A stretch of DNA of 64,000 nucleotides, from contig NZ_CP166961.1 of NCBI RefSeq assembly GCF_041410465.1, forward strand, positions 2,480,001 to 2,544,000. The letters run 5' to 3'. Below, one piece after another: positions 58,337-64,000 of this stretch. The notes under the pieces were generated by a model, which worked only from the letters and a program-made list of their open reading frames with translations, made no database searches and was not told the origin of the DNA. A program made the position numbers and the translations under genes. How positions within the stretch are numbered: position 1 is the stretch's first letter; every line of letters starts with the position of its first letter. The DNA comes from Thalassotalea sp. 273M-4. GTDB taxonomy: Bacteria > Pseudomonadota > Gammaproteobacteria > Enterobacterales > Alteromonadaceae.

Positions 58337-59308
58337 CTAAAACGTTTTTTTAATTGCACTCATCATTTGTTGCAGGGCGACACTGGTGTGCAATGGCATC
58401 ACTGCCGATTCTTGCTTCTGATTGAGTAAGTCATCACCTACCGCTTGTATTTCAAATTCAAAGCCACTGCCTTTACGCGGATCAAAAAAATGCTCAACCT
58501 GCTCATCAAGAACATGCAAACGGCATTCACGCGCTCGAAAAAAATCAGGGATGCTAATATACCCTTCTGTGCCGACAATATAGGCACAGTTTGACAACCG
58601 AGCAATAAACGAGGTGCTTAAACTGACGGCAATTTGACCTGAGGGCTGTTGGTATTGCAAGAGCATTTTCACATCATCTTCTACCCCATTAGGCGCTAGT
58701 CGACTGACGCTATATATTTTATCGGGTTGTTGCTTTGTAAATAAATAAGCCAACGCCACAGGGTAAATGCCCATTTCCAATAAACAACCACCGCCTAAAT
58801 CTTTATTATATTCTCGTTGGGTTTTGGAATAAGGGATGGGATAGCCAAAGTCTGCATCTATTTGCACCACCTGTCCTATACGCCCTTCTTCGACCCATTG
58901 TTTCGCTTGCTTAATGGCCGGCAGGAAATAAGTCCACATAGCTTCCATCACATAGACCTGATGCTGGCGGGCTAGTTGTTGCAACTCTATTGCTTGCTCT
59001 GCCCCAACGGTAAAAGGTTTTTCACATAATACCGATTTACCGGCTAATATTGCGGCCTTGGTATGCTGATAGTGCAAACTGTGAGGGCTTGAAATATAAA
59101 CCGCATCAATATCAGGGTCGGCAAGCATCGCGTCATAGCCAGCGTATGCTCTTTTAATGTCATATTCCTGAGCAAACGCGTTGGCATCTGCAGGCTTACG
59201 AGTGGCAATAGCGACTACCTCACCATTTGTGACATATTGCATGTCTGCGATGAAGGTGCGAGCAATGCGACTGGCGCAAAGCAGTCCCCAGCGAATCTTT
59301 TTATTCAT
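58337..59308 (-). CDS. Gfo/Idh/MocA-family oxidoreductase
   Basis: A 323-aa NAD(P)-dependent dehydrogenase with an N-terminal Rossmann domain (RWGLLCASRIARTFI; the usual GxGxxG reads GLLCAS). The motif CEKPF has EKP at 96-98, and a C-terminal alpha/beta domain follows (GGGCLLEMGIYPVALAYLF). This pattern resembles dimeric dihydrodiol / D-xylose 1-dehydrogenase-type members. With the xylosidase and permease next door, a sugar oxidation role (for example xylose to xylonolactone) is plausible, but the substrate is not shown. The next gene upstream ends beyond a terminator, so the gene may have its own promoter. Confidence 0.82.
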   Translation of the reverse strand: MNKKIRWGLLCASRIARTFIADMQYVTNGEVVAIATRKPADANAFAQEYDIKRAYAGYDAMLADPDIDAVYISSPHSLHYQHTKAAILAGKSVLCEKPFTVGAEQAIELQQLARQHQVYVMEAMWTYFLPAIKQAKQWVEEGRIGQVVQIDADFGYPIPYSKTQREYNKDLGGGCLLEMGIYPVALAYLFTKQQPDKIYSVSRLAPNGVEDDVKMLLQYQQPSGQIAVSLSTSFIARLSNCAYIVGTEGYISIPDFFRARECRLHVLDEQVEHFFDPRKGSGFEFEIQAVGDDLLNQKQESAVMPLHTSVALQQMMSAIKKTF

Positions 59309-59340
59309 AATGCTTTCTCATAATGAAGGCTCCCCCATAA

Positions 59341-59365
59341 AAAAAGCACTTTCAAAGTGCTTTTT
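59341..59365 (-). terminator. Terminator of the sugar permease gene
   Basis: Stem AAAAAGCACTT / AAGTGCTTTTT with a 3-nt loop and a T-run on the minus strand, 17 nt beyond the permease stop. Confidence 0.85.
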
Positions 59366-59381
59366 TTGATTATTGTCGGTT

Positions 59382-60941
59382 TTAAGCGGGCACCAAATCC
59401 TGCTCAATTTGTTCTAAGGTTTTGCCTTTTGTTTCTGGTAGAAGCCACAGCACCAGAACCAAGCCCACCACGGCAAATAAGCCATAAATTAAGAAGGTTA
59501 ACGCGGTACCAAAGTTTGATAATTCCCATGGAAACACCAACTGCACGGTAAAGCTGATCCCTGAGTTCACTACCCCAACAAATGAAATCGCAATACCACG
59601 TAAATGATTTGGAAAGATTTCCGCCAATAATACCCACATCACCGGGCCTAGTGACACCGCAAACGAGGCAACAAAACCAAGAATACCCATTAACACCAAG
59701 GTCGAATCAATATTGATTGCCGACTGAATAAGTTCAGCTTCATTGGCCTTGAACGTCTTCTCGCCTAGCGTTTGTTTTAACGCATCTTTAAACGCTAAAT
59801 CATCGTTGTATTGCTGATTAAGCACCGGCGCTAGGGTTTCAGCTGGGAGCGATATCTGAGCAACATTTTTCTCGGTTAACTGATAAGTTGCATTACTAAA
59901 ACCGTAGTAACACAAACTCATACTTAAAAACACCCCTGTAAGACCAACCACCAATAGAGGCTTACGGCCAATTTTGTCAATTAGAACCATAGCCACAATC
60001 GTGAAGATGACGTTAATAATCCCGACCCAGATGGCCTGTGCGAAAGCCGCATTGGTACCAACCCCACTTTGTTCAAAAATACTCGGGGCATAGAAGTAAA
60101 TAGCATTTACCCCAGTAATTTGCTGTGCAATGGCAACAACCAAACCTATGGTTAAGACCAAACGCATATTTTTCGAAAACAGTTGTTTAACGCTGTCAAT
60201 AACTCGAGCTTCTCGCTTATGCGGCGCACTATCAATCTCAGCTAACTCGCGCTGCATGGCAACTTTGCCGTGCAGACGTTCAAGAACCTCTTTGGCTTTT
60301 TCACGCTGACCATTCATCGCCAAAAAGCGCGGGCTTTCTGGAACAAACATTAAAGCAATAAAAAAGATTGAAGCCGGGATGATTTCAAGACCTAGCATCC
60401 AGCGCCACACATTGTCATTAATACCTAGGTTTGTTACCCACGCAATATCGCTTTGGGCTAGGTTTAAAATAAAATAGTTAGCAAAGTAAGCGGCAGACAA
60501 ACCAATCACGATATTAAATTGGTTAAAGGAGATCATTTTACCACGACGCTCGGCTGGCGATATTTCGGCAATGTAAATCGGCGCAAGAATTAAGGAAGCA
60601 AACGCTAAGCCACCAATAAAGCGAGCGCTAACCAGCATATAATAGCTGGTCGCTAACGCTGAACAAATAGCGGAAAGCACATACAAAAAGGCGATGCCTA
60701 ACAACACTTTTTTACGTCCGACACGGTCACTTAGGGTACCGGCGACAAGTGACGCTATTGCCGCACCAAGGGTTGGAGAACTCACAACAAAACCTTGCTG
60801 CCAGTCGGTTAAATTAAATTCAACTGCAACAAAACTGACGACCCCCGAAATAACGGAAGCATCAAAGCCAAAAACAAAGCCGCCTAAAGAGACTATCAAG
60901 GCGATAAACAAGCTTGAGGATAATTTATTATTCATTGTCAT
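59382..60941 (-). CDS. Sugar porter family MFS transporter (xylose-like)
   Basis: A 519-aa, 12-helix sugar:proton symporter of the family that includes XylE and GalP. Signatures are GFVFGFDASVISG, DRVGRKKVL in loop 2-3, ERRGKMIS, VPESPRFL after helix 6, DKIGRKPLLVVG in the second half and the C-terminal PETKGKTLEQIE. Between GRKPLLVVG-helix 9 and helix 10 there is an insertion of about 65 residues (LTEKNVAQISL to ALIQSAINI-like), absent from XylE, predicted to be outside the membrane. The ATG at 60941 is used; one at 60935 is better spaced from AAGAAG. Substrate is inferred from neighbours. Confidence 0.87.
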   Translation of the reverse strand: MTMNNKLSSSLFIALIVSLGGFVFGFDASVISGVVSFVAVEFNLTDWQQGFVVSSPTLGAAIASLVAGTLSDRVGRKKVLLGIAFLYVLSAICSALATSYYMLVSARFIGGLAFASLILAPIYIAEISPAERRGKMISFNQFNIVIGLSAAYFANYFILNLAQSDIAWVTNLGINDNVWRWMLGLEIIPASIFFIALMFVPESPRFLAMNGQREKAKEVLERLHGKVAMQRELAEIDSAPHKREARVIDSVKQLFSKNMRLVLTIGLVVAIAQQITGVNAIYFYAPSIFEQSGVGTNAAFAQAIWVGIINVIFTIVAMVLIDKIGRKPLLVVGLTGVFLSMSLCYYGFSNATYQLTEKNVAQISLPAETLAPVLNQQYNDDLAFKDALKQTLGEKTFKANEAELIQSAINIDSTLVLMGILGFVASFAVSLGPVMWVLLAEIFPNHLRGIAISFVGVVNSGISFTVQLVFPWELSNFGTALTFLIYGLFAVVGLVLVLWLLPETKGKTLEQIEQDLVPA

Positions 60942-61439
60942 ACTTCTTTTGAATGGTAAATGTAAGTACCAATAAAAATCAGGTCCGTTTATGGCAGCGA
61001 CGTATTATTTGTGTCTACACCTAACCTGTATTGGCCTTTTATGATTATTTTAATATTTGGCATCATATACTACATCAAGTGCTTTGAGATACCATTATTG
61101 AGATCAACTTTTATTGAAATTAATTTGTAATTGGGTTCAACCTTTGAGTTTATTTCTAAGCTTTTTGCTGGCGCTCGCGGATAATCCGCTTTTTATGGTT
61201 GTGTTTTTTACTTTAAAGCTTGCCCTTACCATTAAACCTTGTGGTCATTTGCAGTCTTAATTTGGCCAATCGATTCATTGGTAAACAGCGAGAAAAGTTC
61301 TATTCTTTTAGGAGCTTTGTTTCTCAATCAGGTTGGTTAATACCTTGCCATAGAGCAGGTTTTACAACCACTAATACGCAAGGACGCCAAATCACAAAGA
61401 TAAGTAACCACCAGTTCACTAACTGAAAAGGGTAATCCA
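60942..61439. other. Divergent spacer between the permease and tkt
   Basis: A 498-nt AT-rich gap that must hold the promoters for both genes. I found no confident promoter pair, no XylR or LacI-type palindrome and no gene. Confidence 0.5.
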
Positions 61440-63443
61440 ATGAGCTCACGCCAAAAATTAGCCAATGCCATTCGCATTCTGAGTATGGACGCCGTCCAAA
61501 AAGCCAACTCTGGTCACCCAGGAGCCCCTATGGGGATGGCGGATATCGCCGAAGTCCTGTGGAATGATTTTCTTGTGCACAATCCTAAAAACCCCAATTG
61601 GCCGAATCGCGATCGATTTGTTTTATCAAATGGCCATGGTTCTATGTTGCTATATTCTCTTTTGCATTTGAGTGGTTACGACTTGCCAATGAGTGAATTA
61701 AAACAATTTCGTCAACTGCATTCAAAAACCCCAGGTCATCCCGAATATGGTTATACACCAGGCGTTGAAACCACGACTGGCCCACTAGGTGCGGGCATTG
61801 CCAATGCTGTTGGTATGGCGATTGCAGAAAAAACATTGGCAGCTCAGTTTAATCAACCTGGGCACTCTATTGTCGATCATTACACCTACTGCTTTCTCGG
61901 TGATGGTTGTTTAATGGAAGGTATATCCCATGAATCATGTTCTTTAGCGGGCACGCTTGGGCTTGGTAAACTCATTGCGTTTTGGGACGATAATGGTATT
62001 TCAATTGATGGCCATGTTGAAGGCTGGTTTACCGATGATACGCCCGCACGATTTAAATCCTATGGTTGGCATGTTATTGCCGATGTGGATGGTCATGATC
62101 CTGATGCCATTCATCACGCGATTAAAGAGGCTCAAAAAACCAGCGACAAACCCACTTTAATTTGTTGCAAAACCATCATCGGTTTTGGCTCGCCAAACAA
62201 GTCAGGTAGCCATGATTGTCATGGTTCTCCCCTTGGCGATGAAGAAATTAAAGCCGCTAGAGCCTTACTAAAATGGGAGCACCCAGCTTTTGATGTCCCA
62301 GATGACGTGTATGCGGGGTGGAATAATGCTGAAAAAGGTTTAGAACAAGAACAGCGTTGGCAACAAGCATTTCAGGCTTATCGCGATGCACACCCGAACT
62401 TAGCCGCAGAATTTCATCGTCGGGTCGTCGAAAAATCTCTGCCGACAAATTTTGAGCAAGTAGCAAATGACTTTATTGCCCAAACTCAAAAAGAGATGGC
62501 CACAATAGCCAGTCGTAAAGCATCGCAAAATTGTATTGAAGCGTTTGCCCCGGCACTGCCGGAATTATTAGGTGGTTCGGCTGATTTAGCCGGTTCTAAT
62601 TTAACCTTATGGTCTGGTTCCAAAGGTATTAGTAAGGACGATGCCAGTGGTAATTACCTCTATTACGGGGTGCGCGAATTTGGTATGAGCGCAATTATGA
62701 ATGGTCTGTCATTGCATGGTGGCTTTATTAATTACGGGGCCACTTTTTTAATGTTTATGGAATATGCCCGTAATGCGGTACGAATGTCGGCACTGATGGG
62801 GATTCAAAATATTTTTGTTTATACCCATGATTCAATTGGTCAAGGCGAAGATGGCCCTACCCACCAACCGGTAGAACAATTAAGCAACCTTCGAATGACT
62901 CCGAATTTAACCACTTGGCGCCCTTGTGATGCAACCGAAAGCGCAGTGGCATGGAAATCGGCCATTATGAAAACAGAGGGGCCGACGGCCTTGGTGTTTT
63001 CGAGACAAAACATTCAAGCTCAATCACGTGATCAAGATCAACTCGCTCTTATTGCAAACGGCGGGTATATATTGCAAGATTGCAACTCAAAACCTGATGC
63101 CATCTTAATTGCTACAGGTTCTGAAATGCCTATCACCCTAGATGCGGCGAACCAATTAACCCAAATGGGACATCAGATCCGCGTTGTATCTATGCCCAGT
63201 ACGAATGTCTTTGATAGTCAACCACTTGAATATCAACAATCGGTTTTACCCGATGATGTAGAGAATATTGTTGCGATCGAAGCAGCACATACCGACTTTT
63301 GGTATAAATACGTCGGTAAAAAAGGCAAGGTTATTGGTATGCAAACATTCGGTGAATCAGCGCCAGGTGGCGTATTACTAGAGCATTTTGGTTTTACTGC
63401 TGATAAAATAGTGCAGGTAGCACTGACACTTATAACTAAATAG
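61440..63443 (+). CDS. tkt: Transketolase
   Basis: A thiamine diphosphate enzyme of the non-oxidative pentose phosphate pathway that moves two-carbon units between sugars. At 667 aa it is family length. Motifs are the N-terminal [16 protein letters not shown], the ThDP site [33 protein letters not shown], the C-terminal pyrimidine domain with [12 protein letters not shown], and [18 protein letters not shown]. It begins a plus-strand unit, followed by pgi with a 13-nt gap. It could process pentose supplied by the adjacent xyloside module. Confidence 0.96.
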   Translation: MSSRQKLANAIRILSMDAVQKANSGHPGAPMGMADIAEVLWNDFLVHNPKNPNWPNRDRFVLSNGHGSMLLYSLLHLSGYDLPMSELKQFRQLHSKTPGHPEYGYTPGVETTTGPLGAGIANAVGMAIAEKTLAAQFNQPGHSIVDHYTYCFLGDGCLMEGISHESCSLAGTLGLGKLIAFWDDNGISIDGHVEGWFTDDTPARFKSYGWHVIADVDGHDPDAIHHAIKEAQKTSDKPTLICCKTIIGFGSPNKSGSHDCHGSPLGDEEIKAARALLKWEHPAFDVPDDVYAGWNNAEKGLEQEQRWQQAFQAYRDAHPNLAAEFHRRVVEKSLPTNFEQVANDFIAQTQKEMATIASRKASQNCIEAFAPALPELLGGSADLAGSNLTLWSGSKGISKDDASGNYLYYGVREFGMSAIMNGLSLHGGFINYGATFLMFMEYARNAVRMSALMGIQNIFVYTHDSIGQGEDGPTHQPVEQLSNLRMTPNLTTWRPCDATESAVAWKSAIMKTEGPTALVFSRQNIQAQSRDQDQLALIANGGYILQDCNSKPDAILIATGSEMPITLDAANQLTQMGHQIRVVSMPSTNVFDSQPLEYQQSVLPDDVENIVAIEAAHTDFWYKYVGKKGKVIGMQTFGESAPGGVLLEHFGFTADKIVQVALTLITK

Positions 63444-63456
63444 GACGATTCCTAAC

Positions 63457-64000
63457 ATGACCTCAAGAACATCTTTAGCCAGTTGGCAAACACTTGTGCA
63501 ACATGCGCAAGACATCAAAAACGTACATACGAAGGATTTATTTGCTCAAAATCCTAACCGTTTTGATGAGTTTTCATTAAAAATTCCAGCTTTTCTGTTT
63601 GACTACTCTAAGCATTCTATTACCAAAGAAACCATGGATAACCTTTTCGCTTTAGCCAAAGAATGCGAATTGGAGCAATGGCGTGAAAAAATGTTCAGCG
63701 GTGAACGAATCAATATCACCGAAGATCGCAGTGTATTGCATGTGGCGTTACGTGACCGTTCAAACAGCCCATTGGTTGTTGATGGTGAAAACTTAAATAC
63801 ATTAGTAACCGACGCGTTAGAACAAATGCGCGTTTTCACCGACAAAGTGCGCTCAGGGGAATGGAAAGGTTTCACCGGTAAAAGCATTACCGATGTGGTA
63901 AGCATTGGTGTCGGCGGTTCAAACCTTGGTCCACAAATGGTTACCGAAGCATTAAAACACTACAGTGACAACACCTTAAAATTACACTATGTGTCTAACG
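63457..64000 (+). CDS. pgi: Glucose-6-phosphate isomerase, 5' part
   Basis: PGI interconverts glucose-6-phosphate and fructose-6-phosphate. Only the first 181 codons lie in the window. The start MTSRTSLASWQTLVQHAQDI and the segments RFDEFSLKIPAFLFDYSKH, NITEDRSVLHVALRDRSN and VSIGVGGSNLGPQMVTEAL (phosphate-binding) are diagnostic. The ATG at 63457 has AGGAC upstream. It is 13 nt after tkt, so the two are likely cotranscribed. Confidence 0.95.
   Translation, partial: MTSRTSLASWQTLVQHAQDIKNVHTKDLFAQNPNRFDEFSLKIPAFLFDYSKHSITKETMDNLFALAKECELEQWREKMFSGERINITEDRSVLHVALRDRSNSPLVVDGENLNTLVTDALEQMRVFTDKVRSGEWKGFTGKSITDVVSIGVGGSNLGPQMVTEALKHYSDNTLKLHYVSN

Overview
The window is ordinary chromosomal DNA from an AT-rich marine-type gammaproteobacterium, most likely of the order Alteromonadales (Colwellia/Thalassotalea-like). 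This placement is an inference from gene content, protein character and gene order; no 16S gene is present. Most of the window (about 6.2 to 56.2 kb) follows, in reverse, the E. coli K-12 order mraZ...ftsZ-lpxC-secA-mutT-yacG-zapD-coaE-hofC/hofB/ppdD-nadC-ampD-ampE-pdhR-aceEF-lpd-acnB.

Layout. 1-5.3 kb (minus): ygfB-pepP-ubiH-ubiI followed by a partial gcvT. 5.57-5.75 kb (plus): 6S RNA with its own promoter. 5.8-6.1 kb: a repeat-bearing spacer where synteny switches. 6.2-16.1 kb (minus): acnB, then the pyruvate dehydrogenase operon pdhR-aceE-aceF-lpdA, with PdhR-type operators upstream of pdhR. 16.7-18.3 kb (minus): ampE and ampD. 18.4-19.9 kb (plus): a membrane-anchored retropepsin-like protease and nadC. 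19.9-20.9 kb: a 1-kb non-coding region with four short tandem-repeat arrays. 20.9-27.1 kb (plus): pilA, pilB, pilC, pilD, coaE, zapD. 27.1-30.6 kb (minus): two tandem PglL/Wzy-type O-oligosaccharyltransferase paralogues inserted between zapD and yacG. 30.6-39.1 kb: yacG, a TPR-like orphan, a LysR regulator, mutT, secA, an M23 peptidase, dciA and lpxC. 39.4-56.3 kb (minus): a complete dcw cluster from mraZ to ftsZ with near-zero intergenic gaps and an MraZ-box promoter. 56.6-60.9 kb (minus): a small sugar-use module (GH43 beta-xylosidase-like enzyme, Gfo/Idh/MocA oxidoreductase, sugar-porter MFS permease). 61.4-64 kb (plus): transketolase and a partial pgi.

How the parts work together. The dcw genes make lipid II and assemble the divisome, with zapD and lpxC as partners. 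ampD recycles peptidoglycan, and ampE sits beside it. The pdh operon and acnB feed and run the TCA cycle. The pil genes make a type IV pilus, and the two adjacent ligase-like membrane enzymes are plausible pilin O-glycosylation enzymes. Pentose from xylosides could be imported and passed to the pentose phosphate pathway through tkt.

The least ordinary features are the tandem ligase duplication, whose copied segment includes the start region of yacG, and the unusual density of short tandem arrays in intergenic DNA. Nested palindromes precede pilB, and a structured repeat element lies at the 6S/acnB synteny break. I found no phage, insertion sequence, CRISPR array or tRNA, and no clear undescribed defence or biosynthetic system.
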